15,000 nucleotides of DNA from Botryococcus braunii (lineage: Eukaryota > Chlorophyta > Trebouxiophyceae): the NCBI GenBank assembly GCA_002005505.1, contig KV908347.1, positions 223,443 through 238,442 on the forward strand, given 5' to 3'. Numbering within the stretch: the stretch's first letter is position 1; every line of letters begins with the position of its first letter. A program made the translations under genes and the position numbers. Shown here piece after piece: positions 1-9,510 of the stretch. The notes beneath the pieces were generated by a model. That model searched no databases and was not told the origin of the DNA. It saw only the letters and a list, made by a program, of their open reading frames with translations.

Positions 1-716
1 AGAGAGAGAGAGGAGAGGGAACAAGTGTTTTATCCTTTTACAAAAGTGGGATTACATAGACAAACTCAATGTATCAACGACCCAAAGCGAAATGTCAGCT
101 GAGCTTTGAGGCAGGCAGCAACCAACTGGTGTACCTCACTCCTCCTGTACTTGACACCAGTCGTCGTGCCAACGCGCGTAGATATTTCACTCAAGATCGA
201 TAACACTATTCCGAATTCAAATATTGTATACACCATGCTTCATATGCATCCACGAGGAAGGTGTGCTTTGCCCATGTAATTACTGCAGTCCAGTGCACAG
301 ACGGATGCACGCCAATGTACCGTACTAAAAACTGAGTTGATCTCAAATGGATAAATGATGTGAAATGCGAGCCTGGGCAAAGCTTGTAGTCCTTCGGACT
401 GGTAAGCGGCAGAGACATTCGGAGAGATGATGTCCACGTTCCGCGAAGGACCACCGGCGAAGTAATGCAAATTACCTTATTTCTGTTTATAAAGATGGGA
501 AGTGCATAAAAATATGGTGTGTAATAAACCTGCCCGGTTCCTAGGTTTGAAGGGACTCCTGCCAGTGAGCCGTACAGAGCTGTACGGCTTGTACCGCACG
601 TTGGGTTGCTCACGTGGAACGTTGGTGGAAAACACCAGATCATCTCGTCTAGTGGCCTGCACATGCGGCAAGCTGGGGATTCAGTCTGTAAAACTTCGTG
701 TTGGTCGTAAACGGCA
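1..716. other. 5' flank of the DUF3172 gene, no recognised gene
   Basis: The first 19 bases are the end of a GA-rich simple repeat. The rest is complex sequence with several short open frames on both strands, none with a motif or family resemblance I recognise. The stretch just before 717 is probably promoter and 5' UTR. A 72-codon plus-strand frame from 502 ends with a TGA at 718-720 that overlaps the ATG at 717-719. I take it as a possible upstream ORF or chance, not a gene. No convincing TATA box was found near 717. Confidence 0.5.
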
Positions 717-2297
<1,581 letters not shown>

Positions 2298-2696
2298 GCC
2301 TGGCGCTGGCAAAACCTGCACGTTTGTCGTTGGCAAAACTGCACTTTCGTTGTTGGCAAAACCTTGAGGGAGTGCTGATGGAGGCATTTGAAGGCCGCTC
2401 ATCTGCATTGTGCATTACTGGTGGACTCAAATGGAAATATTTGAAAGAGGATTCCCCAGGTTGTCGGAATGCCCTGCATGGGGGATGGGTCCAGCAAGTG
2501 AATACAACGAGGCCTGAAGATATACATTCTCGCTTCCCAAATGTGCACATTTGAAAGCCTTGGACTTGAGAAAACAATAGCCTTCGGTTTCTGGAACTGC
2601 AGCCGCAGATTCTTTGTTACAATAAGGGGAAATCCTTCTTTAAGACATGGCACATTGGGTTGGGTTTTCACTGCGTTCTGTGTCAGGGCTGCATCA
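2298..2696. other. 3' flank / probable 3' UTR of the DUF3172 gene
   Basis: Between the DUF3172 stop and the retrotransposon target site there is no recognised gene. It contains a small tandem repeat (2307-2362). The stop codon sits in GAGTGAGC, which also resembles a 5' splice site, so an alternative C-terminus is possible. No AATAAA was seen in this stretch. Confidence 0.5.
2307..2362. repeat. Imperfect tandem repeat, 23-24 bp unit
   Basis: The core TGGCAAAAC starts at 2307, 2331 and 2354. The intervening sequences are similar (CTGCACGTTTGTCGT and TGCACTTTCGTTGT), so this is about two and a half copies just after the DUF3172 stop. Confidence 0.75.
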
Positions 2697-2701
2697 GAGG
2701 G
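2697..2701. repeat. Target site duplication GAGGG, left copy
   Basis: GAGGG directly precedes the left LTR and recurs directly after the right LTR (9714-9718). Five bp is the usual copia duplication length, and it fixes both element boundaries. Confidence 0.93.
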
Positions 2702-2729
2702 TGTGAAAGGTTATGGGCAATCGGCTTTC

Positions 2730-2864
2730 CCTGTACAAAGCAGACAGGTCGTCAATAGACGAAGTTACTCCAGCTACAGTCCGTACGACTGTCTGCTGAG
2801 TGCCACACACAACTGTCGGACAAGACTAGCATCTGGTGATGCCCAGCATCTTTCACAACCAGTT
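2730..2864. repeat. 135-bp repeat, copy A of left LTR
   Basis: Runs from CCTGTACAAAGC to CACAACCAGTT and is repeated without visible change at 3058-3192, 328 bp away. The same pair occurs in the right LTR. Confidence 0.95.
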
Positions 2865-3057
2865 ACGTTACATCATTATCTTGTACACAAGCACCGATCA
2901 AGCAATCACTAGATAAGGCTCTAGACGGCTACGTTCAAGTACATGCCTATACTCCCTGAAGTCACTGTCCCTTATCTGTTTGAGTGACTACAGGGTACAC
3001 TAAGCTTGTTCACTCTCACAATAGCAACAATGATACAACACACACTGCCGCACCGTA

Positions 3058-3192
3058 CCTGTACAAAGCAGACAGGTCGTCAATAGACGAAGTTACTCCA
3101 GCTACAGTCCGTACGACTGTCTGCTGAGTGCCACACACAACTGTCGGACAAGACTAGCATCTGGTGATGCCCAGCATCTTTCACAACCAGTT
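3058..3192. repeat. 135-bp repeat, copy B of left LTR
   Basis: Exact second copy of 2730-2864. Flanks differ immediately on both sides (ACGTTAC after copy A, GGTATTC after copy B), so the duplication limits are sharp. Confidence 0.95.
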
Positions 3193-3395
3193 GGTATTCA
3201 CTCCGGTGGGGCAGCCTTAAGAGTTCATCCGACAAACGTGTGATCTAGATAGGATTGTACCTTATGTTCGAAAACGTCCAGAATCTGCCGTGTCTCAAGG
3301 TACCTTATGTTCTCAATGGACCCATATCCTAATAGTGCACACATGAAGATCACTTAAAGCACAAGGCATTCAATAATAATGTTCAGAACTCAACA

Positions 3396-3407
3396 CTTCC
3401 CCTTGCC
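3396..3407 (-). promoter_or_regulatory. Polypurine tract for plus-strand DNA synthesis
   Basis: On the minus strand the bases next to the 3' LTR read GGCAAGGGGAAG, then TGTTGAG of the LTR. A purine run ending exactly at the LTR is the expected plus-strand primer. It lies 8 bp after the RNase H stop codon (3416-3418). Confidence 0.88.
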
Positions 3408-3415
3408 TGCATGCT

Positions 3416-5878
3416 TTAAGTGTATCTTCTCAAACCTAGTGAATCACGATGACCAACAAACACGGGCTTGGCAAGTGGCTTGGTCATAATGTCAGCCACA
3501 TTGCGTGCAGATTCCACATAGAGGATATCTACCTGCCCAAGTGCCATAGCTTCCCTAGCGTAGTGGAAGCTTACTGCAACGTGCTTTGTGAATTTGGAAT
3601 ACAGGGGGTTCCGTAAATTAGAAATGCATCCTTGGTTGTCACAGAAAATTTTGACCCTCCAAGGTGCAGCCCCTATCTCTTCCAAGAAGCCCCTTAGCCA
3701 GTTGGCTTCCTTCACAATATGGCCAGCTGCCATAAACTCAGCTTGCACTGTTGAGGTAGCAACTGAGCTCTGCTTCTTGCTTCCCCAAACCACGGCACTA
3801 CCATAGACTGATAGAACATAGCCAGTGGTGGAATACCTGTGGTCCAGGTCCCCAGCATAGTCGGCATCAACATAGCCTTCTAGCTCAGGGCCCTTTCCAC
3901 CCAGAGTAAGAGCTAACTCTCTGGTATCTCTCAAGTACTTCAGCACTCGAATGGCCTCATTCCAGTGTGAGGTAGTGGGTGTCATTCTATACCTTGACAA
4001 CACTCCAACAGCCTGAGAAATGTCAGGCCGGGTCGTATTGGCTATGTACAGTAACGATCCAATTAACTCGCAGTATCGATGACCAGGTGGCAGAGGGGTA
4101 CCAGCCCCATGTGACATACCATCTGAGGACTCGGGTCTGCTGCTAGCCACGAAGTCCTTGGACATGGGGGTATCAACCCCACGTCCATCATCAGCAACGC
4201 CAAACTTCTCCACAAGAGCATCAATCTTGGGAGTGCAACTCATGGAAATAGTGCCCTGAACTCTATTGCGTAGGACCTGACACCCCAGGAAATCATTCAC
4301 CTCTCCCAAATCATGGATGGTGAAGTCCTTCTTCAATAACTCTTTCCCCCACTCAATCTCTGCAACCACTCTGGCAACTATGAGAAGATCATCGACATAA
4401 ACAAGAATAAACGACAGATTACCATCAGGGGCCCTCCTGATGTATACCCCAGCGTCGCTCTTGCACACACTATACCCCATCACGCTCAACTTGTCGCTCA
4501 AGGTCTTGTGCCAAGCCCGTGGGGCTTGCTTAAGACCGTAGAGTGCCTTCCTGAGCTTGCACACAACTCTCGTGTTGCCATTCTCAAATCCTGGTGGTTG
4601 GGTCACATAGACCTCTTCCTCCAACTCCCCATTGAGAAAAGCTGTCTTGATATCCACTTGGTGGATCTCAAGATTTTGTGTGGCAGCCACTGCCAGCACA
4701 GCTCTCCTAGCACCATAGCTGCTGGTAGGTGCAAAAACCTCACCAACATCTATACCAGGAATCTGTCTGCAACCCTGGGCAACCAATCTTGCTTTAAACC
4801 GAGTGACATTCCCATGTGCATCGTTTTTTGTAGAAAAAATCCAATGAACAGGGATAACTTTCTGCCCATGGGGTCTTTCCACATACTGCATAACCTCATG
4901 GGTGTCTAAAGACTCCATCTCCTCTTGCATTGCCTGCTGCCAAAACTCCCACTGAGGTGAGCGCTGGGCTTCCCTCAAGTTTGAGGGCACGTGAACTTTT
5001 CCCAACGTGACAGAAGGTACACTCTGTACCTTATGCTGTGGTGCAGCAGGGCTGTCAGCCTTACTGATGCTGTTCCCTTCTCTCTCTCTCTCTCCCTGGT
5101 TGCCAGAATAAGGTACATTATGTACCTTATGCTGGGACTGGGCAGTACTGCCGGGATTATCTGATTCCTTCTCAAGTCTCTCTCTCTCTCCTTGACTACT
5201 GGACTCATGTGCAGCACCCTTACATTCTCGCACCTTCCGCAATGCAGAGGGGAGCAGCAGCTCTCTCTCTCTCCTGGACTCACACTTGGGCACACTACCC
5301 AGACTTGCCTGAGCTGCGCCTACAATGTCAGCCTGCACACCATAAGCATGACTAGCCAGTGACTGGGATTGGGCACCAGCTTCCCCTACTGCTGGCATGT
5401 CTAACCCACTGCTCTCATCTCTTACATCTGCACCGAACATAGCCTCGACTGTCTCAACCTGCCCCTGCATATCAGGGAGACCAACCATGTTTGGCTCACT
5501 CACAATTGCCTGACCTGGGTCAGGGGCATGCAATGGGATGTCAGAATGCTCTCTCCTAGCCACGCGCTGTACATAACGCTGCTCCCTTGTAAGGGTGGTC
5601 CCTGGAGGAAGGGGAATTTGTGACTTCCCCTGCATTCGCAACCCCTCTTGTACCTTCTGCATTTTTTCTACCTGGGATTGAGTTTCTACACCCCCCCTGG
5701 CCAGATTCTGCATATGCTCAAGCACCGACCACGAGTGCTGAGATGGTTCTGGGGTCCCAACAGTAGAATCCAGGCTGGTGGGGTCTCCTTGGTCATGTGC
5801 TGCTGTGGTCCCGTCTCCAGACTGATCCCCAGCACAAAGTCCAGAGGTCCCAGGAGCCCCAGTGGAAAGCGTCTCCAC
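3416..5878 (-). CDS. Copia reverse transcriptase and RNase H (3' part of the polyprotein)
   Basis: Up to 820 codons ending at TAA 3416-3418, in the same frame as the Gag region. The codon at 5878 is GTG and is not a real start; open frame extends up to the G6 run at 5962-5967. Residues 1-305 form a long integrase-RT linker rich in Gln, Ser and Glu with short Arg-Glu repeats. The reverse transcriptase (about 308-575) shows FKARLVAQG, HQVDIKTAFLNG with catalytic D409, LYGLKQAPRAW and YVDDLL (D496, D497). RNase H (about 668-800) shows D671 (YVDADYAG), E714, D747 (CDNQG) and D796 (NVADIMTK). All catalytic acids are present. The polymerase copies element RNA into DNA inside the particle. Confidence 0.94.
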   Translation of the reverse strand: METLSTGAPGTSGLCAGDQSGDGTTAAHDQGDPTSLDSTVGTPEPSQHSWSVLEHMQNLARGGVETQSQVEKMQKVQEGLRMQGKSQIPLPPGTTLTREQRYVQRVARREHSDIPLHAPDPGQAIVSEPNMVGLPDMQGQVETVEAMFGADVRDESSGLDMPAVGEAGAQSQSLASHAYGVQADIVGAAQASLGSVPKCESRRERELLLPSALRKVRECKGAAHESSSQGERERLEKESDNPGSTAQSQHKVHNVPYSGNQGEREREGNSISKADSPAAPQHKVQSVPSVTLGKVHVPSNLREAQRSPQWEFWQQAMQEEMESLDTHEVMQYVERPHGQKVIPVHWIFSTKNDAHGNVTRFKARLVAQGCRQIPGIDVGEVFAPTSSYGARRAVLAVAATQNLEIHQVDIKTAFLNGELEEEVYVTQPPGFENGNTRVVCKLRKALYGLKQAPRAWHKTLSDKLSVMGYSVCKSDAGVYIRRAPDGNLSFILVYVDDLLIVARVVAEIEWGKELLKKDFTIHDLGEVNDFLGCQVLRNRVQGTISMSCTPKIDALVEKFGVADDGRGVDTPMSKDFVASSRPESSDGMSHGAGTPLPPGHRYCELIGSLLYIANTTRPDISQAVGVLSRYRMTPTTSHWNEAIRVLKYLRDTRELALTLGGKGPELEGYVDADYAGDLDHRYSTTGYVLSVYGSAVVWGSKKQSSVATSTVQAEFMAAGHIVKEANWLRGFLEEIGAAPWRVKIFCDNQGCISNLRNPLYSKFTKHVAVSFHYAREAMALGQVDILYVESARNVADIMTKPLAKPVFVGHRDSLGLRRYT
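5108..5130. repeat. 23-bp near-perfect palindrome in the polyprotein linker
   Basis: ATAAGGTACAT, one central base, ATGTACCTTAT: the two 11-bp arms are exact reverse complements. It lies in the integrase-RT linker. The arm motif GTACCTTATG also occurs near 5026-5035 and twice in each LTR. Confidence 0.9.
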
Positions 5879-7044
5879 TCCATGGTCATCCTCCTCATCC
5901 CAGAACGTGGGTGGAGCAGCAGAGGGAATTGCTTGAGGCGTTGCCAGATTCTCACTGCCAAGGGGGGTGATATCCTAGAATCATAGACAGACCCAGGCTG
6001 GACCTTTGATAGACCCACTCTCTCAGCCCCCCTCAAGTGCTCGATAAAGCTGACGTCCCTACTCTCCTTCCACACTCCATTCCCCACGTACACACGATAC
6101 GCTTTAGACTGGGGACAATAACCAGTAAACATCCCAGGGATGGTCTTGGGCCCAAAAACAGACCTTTGGCCACTGGGAATGTGCACATGGGCTACACAGC
6201 CAAACGTGCGCAGCACAGACACATCAGGTTTGACACCAAAGAATAATTCCATGGGGGTCAGGGACCTGCCTGAAGTAGGACCCACATTGTAGAGGAGGGT
6301 AGCTGTCTCAAGCGCCTCCTTCCAAAGGGAGGGGTCTGCTGCAGCATGGACCAACAGAGTCCTTGTTCGCTCCTTCAGGGTCCTATTCATCCTCTCCGCC
6401 ACCCCATTCTGCTGAGGCGTGTAGGGCGCTGAGGACTCCATCTTAGTGCCCTGCTGAGCACAAAACTCTTTGAATTGCTGGTTCAGGAACTCTGAACCCC
6501 TGTCAGTCCTCACACACTTCACAACCGTGCCTCGTTGGGTCTGCCAAAAACGGAGCAGGTCTATCACAGCCTTTGGAATGCAATCCTTTGACTTCACAGG
6601 CAGGGAGGCAACTTGGTGTGAACTTTCATCCACTACAGTGACCCAATATCGTTCACCTGTGATGGCAGGAGGTGATATGGGACCCACAGTATCCACATGG
6701 ACTCTATCGAGTGGGTGATGTGCAGGCCTGGAAGATACAGGGAAAGGAGGTCTGGAGTGTTTCCCTTGTATACACGATTCACAGTGCTTGGGGCACTCAG
6801 AGCAGGGAGCAAGGGAGATATTGATTCCTGTAACCAGATCTTCCTTGGAGAACCTCTGCATGCTGCTGGCACCAGGATGACCTAACCTAGCATGCCACAG
6901 AGATCTCTCGCTACACACGTGTCCTTTCCTAAGATGAGACGCCTCAGCCATGTGATCAATATGTCTGCAGCCAACTTGCTGCCCTCTGACAGGACTAACA
7001 AACTCCAAAAAAAAACAGACCTCGTGCGCGGGTGATATCTCCAC
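5686..7044 (-). CDS. Copia integrase region (middle of the polyprotein)
   Basis: This open frame lies one base out of register with its neighbours. The true sequence in this frame runs from the A9 break (7007) to the G6 break (5967); residues before and after those points are off-frame, and the first Met is not a real start. Numbering from 7044: GAG-pre-integrase HHCC zinc motif H51, H56, C88, C91 (LWHARLGHPG, CESCIQGKH), then the DDE core with D118 (VHVDTVGP), D181 (RTDRGSEF) and E217 (NGVAERMNR). The last two have 35 residues between them, the DD35E spacing. This enzyme joins the cDNA ends to the target with a 5-bp stagger, in agreement with GAGGG. Confidence 0.92.
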   Translation of the reverse strand: MEISPAHEVCFFLEFVSPVRGQQVGCRHIDHMAEASHLRKGHVCSERSLWHARLGHPGASSMQRFSKEDLVTGINISLAPCSECPKHCESCIQGKHSRPPFPVSSRPAHHPLDRVHVDTVGPISPPAITGERYWVTVVDESSHQVASLPVKSKDCIPKAVIDLLRFWQTQRGTVVKCVRTDRGSEFLNQQFKEFCAQQGTKMESSAPYTPQQNGVAERMNRTLKERTRTLLVHAAADPSLWKEALETATLLYNVGPTSGRSLTPMELFFGVKPDVSVLRTFGCVAHVHIPSGQRSVFGPKTIPGMFTGYCPQSKAYRVYVGNGVWKESRDVSFIEHLRGAERVGLSKVQPGSVYDSRISPPLAVRIWQRLKQFPLLLHPRSGMRRMTMEWRRFPLGLLGPLDFVLGISLETGPQQHMTKETPPAWILLLGPQNHLSTRGRCLSICRIWPGGV

Positions 7045-8629
7045 ACCACCCTTCAGGTCCCTTCATGGCTGTGTAACCACCTGCAGTGTCAGTCAGGAAA
7101 GATGCTCCATCCTGAATTGCACCAGTGACTGAAATGAGGTTGGTATGCGCAGAAGGAACACACTGCACATTGTGCAGCCAGAATACTTCGTGCCTTGCAT
7201 TCACAAGGCATACAGACCCAGATGCAATGATTCCTCCCTTGGCGTCTGAGGTTGCCAAGTGCAGAGGAAGAGGCTGTCTATGCATAACTGGATTATGGAG
7301 CAATGAGAGATCATTGACTATATGCACAGAGGCACCACTATCTATTAACCAAGATGTGCTGCTAGCTCCATGCGAAGTTGGGGCAAGCACATTGAGAGAG
7401 ATAAACATCGCCTCACCAGAAGGAGGGGGTGGAGGTGGTAAATGCCACCCCGGAAACGTGTGTTGACTTGTTGGATAGTTATATGCTGAAGGAGGTCCAG
7501 GGCTGGAAGCGGATGAAGGCGGGCCACCCCGGCCAGATCCATGGTCCCACCAGGCTTGAGGAGACGACTGTGGGCCTCCCTGGCCCCAGTAAGCTGCAGG
7601 CCCAACGCTTGCCGCTTGCATGTTTTGATGCAGAGCCTGCAGCTGCCTGAGCGGTCCGCAGTCAGTCATGAAGTGGCCCTTTGCCTTGCAGAAGTGGCAT
7701 GTAAGCTCCTCTCTGGGCCTTCTTGCCCTGCCAGGTCCACGCCCCCTGCCACCAAAAGTAGTTGCAGAGGGGCCAGCGGGAGGCTGTTCGTTTGCTGGTA
7801 GTGCTGCTCCAACTCCCGGTACTGCTCCCACTCCTGGTGCAGCTCCAGCGCTTGATGACGCTCCAGCTACCCCCCCAGAGGGACCAGCCACTGCTGCAGC
7901 TGCCATGGCCTGAGGTGTTCCCTCTGCAGGTGGGTCCTTGTACCCACGGCTGGCTGCGGCGCGCAGGATTCTTTGAATCAGCTCCAATGGCGGCTTGTCG
8001 GTTGCCATAACCTCCAGGGACTCGAGCCTCAGCACAGGAGGGAGGCCCTTCACCATCAGCTCCCCAACATTGTGGTCCAAGAGGATGAACGCGTTGTTTC
8101 TGAGACTTGTAGCCAGATCCATCATTCTGTAGAGGTAGACCTTGAGTGTCTCCCCTGTCTTGATGCCCTGCTCCATTTCCTTGTACCACTCAAGGTTGAT
8201 GTCTTGGTTGCTCCCTCCAGTGTGACTGTTCTTCACCCACGCGATGAAGTCGAACGCTGCTTTGTGGCATGAGATCTGAGAATGCCAGATGACTGGAACT
8301 GACTGGATCAGCCACTGCTTGATGGCTGAGTTCTCCACCGACCCTGGCATTGGCCTCTCCAAAGCCGCTCTGACCCCCTTGGTGTTTGCGCACGCCTCCA
8401 AATTTTCATACCAAAATTCAAAATTGCGCCCTCCATCATCAAGCATGACAGTCATCTTTGGATTAGAGGTATTGGGGATGTAGGCTGCCTTGTCAATCTC
8501 CACCTTTGGTTCTGCAGTGGCTGATTGTGTCCCGGTCATAGACTGCCCTGGAGTGGCCCCACTGACTTCTCCAGGTTGAGACATTGCTGTTTCACTGCTA
8601 CTTTCCTTTTCTTTGCCCCTTTTTGTCAT
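6995..8629 (-). CDS. Copia Gag and protease region (5' part of the polyprotein)
   Basis: A frame of 544 codons from ATG at 8629. An in-frame TGA lies four codons upstream, which supports this start and leaves a leader of about 390 nt after the primer site. Residues 50-230 are the Gag capsid-like region with FEFWYENLEA near 70-79. Residues 240-300 are Ala/Pro/Gly-rich, followed by an Arg/Gly-rich patch. A CCHC zinc knuckle CHFCKAKGHFMTDC (C311, C314, H319, C324) would bind RNA. After a Pro-rich linker comes the aspartic protease motif WLIDSGASVH (catalytic D430). The frame ends at 6995, shortly after the A9 run at 7007-7015. The domain that should follow continues in another frame from 7006 downward, so the last residues here are frame-shifted. 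Confidence 0.92.
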   Translation of the reverse strand: MTKRGKEKESSSETAMSQPGEVSGATPGQSMTGTQSATAEPKVEIDKAAYIPNTSNPKMTVMLDDGGRNFEFWYENLEACANTKGVRAALERPMPGSVENSAIKQWLIQSVPVIWHSQISCHKAAFDFIAWVKNSHTGGSNQDINLEWYKEMEQGIKTGETLKVYLYRMMDLATSLRNNAFILLDHNVGELMVKGLPPVLRLESLEVMATDKPPLELIQRILRAAASRGYKDPPAEGTPQAMAAAAVAGPSGGVAGASSSAGAAPGVGAVPGVGAALPANEQPPAGPSATTFGGRGRGPGRARRPREELTCHFCKAKGHFMTDCGPLRQLQALHQNMQAASVGPAAYWGQGGPQSSPQAWWDHGSGRGGPPSSASSPGPPSAYNYPTSQHTFPGWHLPPPPPPSGEAMFISLNVLAPTSHGASSTSWLIDSGASVHIVNDLSLLHNPVMHRQPLPLHLATSDAKGGIIASGSVCLVNARHEVFWLHNVQCVPSAHTNLISVTGAIQDGASFLTDTAGGYTAMKGPEGWCGDITRARGLFFFGVC

Positions 8630-9005
8630 ACTATTGTCACTTCACCAGCCAAACTTACTCATAAACTTCTGGAATGCAGCAATACCCTACAATTCCCTCC
8701 ATGTCATGGAAATTTACCAGCCAGTCTTGCACAGTAGTAGCAGATATGTTCCCCTCAGAAGTTTGCGCCGGAGTCCGGCCCGACTCACTCAGTGCTTCTA
8801 GACAACGTCTATGAATGATAAAGCACAGCTAAAACTTCAATTATGAATTTCCCAGAAAGGTAAACTGTGAGTAAGATAATGGTCCTGGTACACTCGAGTT
8901 CCCTTGCGCCGCTGCGCCATGCTCGAGCTCCTTTGTTGACGCTTACGTCTGACCCATCCGTAGACGACCTTCACTCCTGCTTTTACTTGGCTCAGCTGGA
9001 AGGGC

Positions 9006-9019
9006 GTGGGCCCATAACC
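9006..9019 (-). promoter_or_regulatory. Primer binding site complementary to initiator tRNA-Met anticodon arm
   Basis: Directly next to the U5 end, the minus strand reads GGTTATGGGCCCAC. Its complement, GTGGGCCCATAACC, is the anticodon stem-loop of plant cytosolic initiator tRNA-Met as I recall it (anticodon CAU within CCCAUAA), not the tRNA 3' end. The usual plant copia site TGGTATCAGAGC is absent. This is the half-tRNA arrangement known from Drosophila copia, where a 5' tRNA fragment ending in the anticodon arm is the primer. Confidence 0.88.
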
Positions 9020-9036
9020 TGTGAAAGGTTATGGGC
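9010..9036. repeat. Perfect 10-bp inverted repeat spanning the primer-site/U5 junction
   Basis: GCCCATAACC (9010-9019) and GGTTATGGGC (9027-9036) are exact reverse complements around the 7-base spacer TGTGAAA. In element RNA the last bases of U5 would pair with the primer binding site. The right arm lies in the LTR and so also occurs in the left LTR (2709-2718); the left arm is only at the primer site. Confidence 0.95.
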
Positions 9037-9047
9037 AATCGGCTTTC

Positions 9048-9182
9048 CCTGTACAAAGCAGACAGGTCGTCAATAGACGAAGTTACTCCAGCTACAGTCC
9101 GTACGACTGTCTGCTGAGTGCCACACACAACTGTCGGACAAGACTAGCATCTGGTGATGCCCAGCATCTTTCACAACCAGTT
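9048..9182. repeat. 135-bp repeat, copy A of right LTR
   Basis: Counterpart of 2730-2864 in the 5' LTR. It repeats at 9376-9510. Confidence 0.95.
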
Positions 9183-9375
9183 ACGTTACATCATTATCTT
9201 GTACACAAGCACCGATCAAGCAATCACTAGATAAGGCTCTAGACGGCTACGTTCAAGTACATGCCTATACTCCCTGAAGTCACTGTCCCTTATCTGTTTG
9301 AGTGACTACAGGGTACACTAAGCTTGTTCACTCTCACAATAGCAACAATGATACAACACACACTGCCGCACCGTA

Positions 9376-9510
9376 CCTGTACAAAGCAGACAGGTCGTCA
9401 ATAGACGAAGTTACTCCAGCTACAGTCCGTACGACTGTCTGCTGAGTGCCACACACAACTGTCGGACAAGACTAGCATCTGGTGATGCCCAGCATCTTTC
9501 ACAACCAGTT
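9376..9510. repeat. 135-bp repeat, copy B of right LTR
   Basis: Counterpart of 3058-3192. The four copies in the element look identical. Confidence 0.95.

Larger units (their letters stand above)
2702..3395 (-). repeat. 3' LTR (694 bp)
   Basis: On the plus strand it begins TGTGAAAGG and ends ACTCAACA. It is offset from the other LTR by exactly 6,318 bp along its whole length, with no substitution or indel found by eye. In transcription sense it reads 3395 to 2702. It contains a 135-bp internal direct repeat (2730-2864 and 3058-3192) and two copies of GTACCTTATGTTC (3257-3269, 3300-3312). No strong TATA box was recognised. Confidence 0.96.

Noticed and set aside
206..664. Minus-strand 152-codon frame
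   Set aside because: No motif, no recognisable family, no supporting neighbours. It overlaps other equally open frames.
2541..2912. Plus-strand frame running into the left LTR, with a near copy in the right LTR at 9021-9230
   Set aside because: The shared part is LTR sequence read antisense; it is not a repeated host gene.
8909..8919. TGGCGCAGCGG (minus strand) in the element leader, resembling a tRNA A box and the initiator tRNA D arm
   Set aside because: No B box or cloverleaf follows, and being in tRNA sense it cannot pair with the primer. Probably chance.
9048..9510. Regularly spaced repeats as a CRISPR-like array
   Set aside because: Only two 135-bp copies within an LTR of a eukaryotic retrotransposon.
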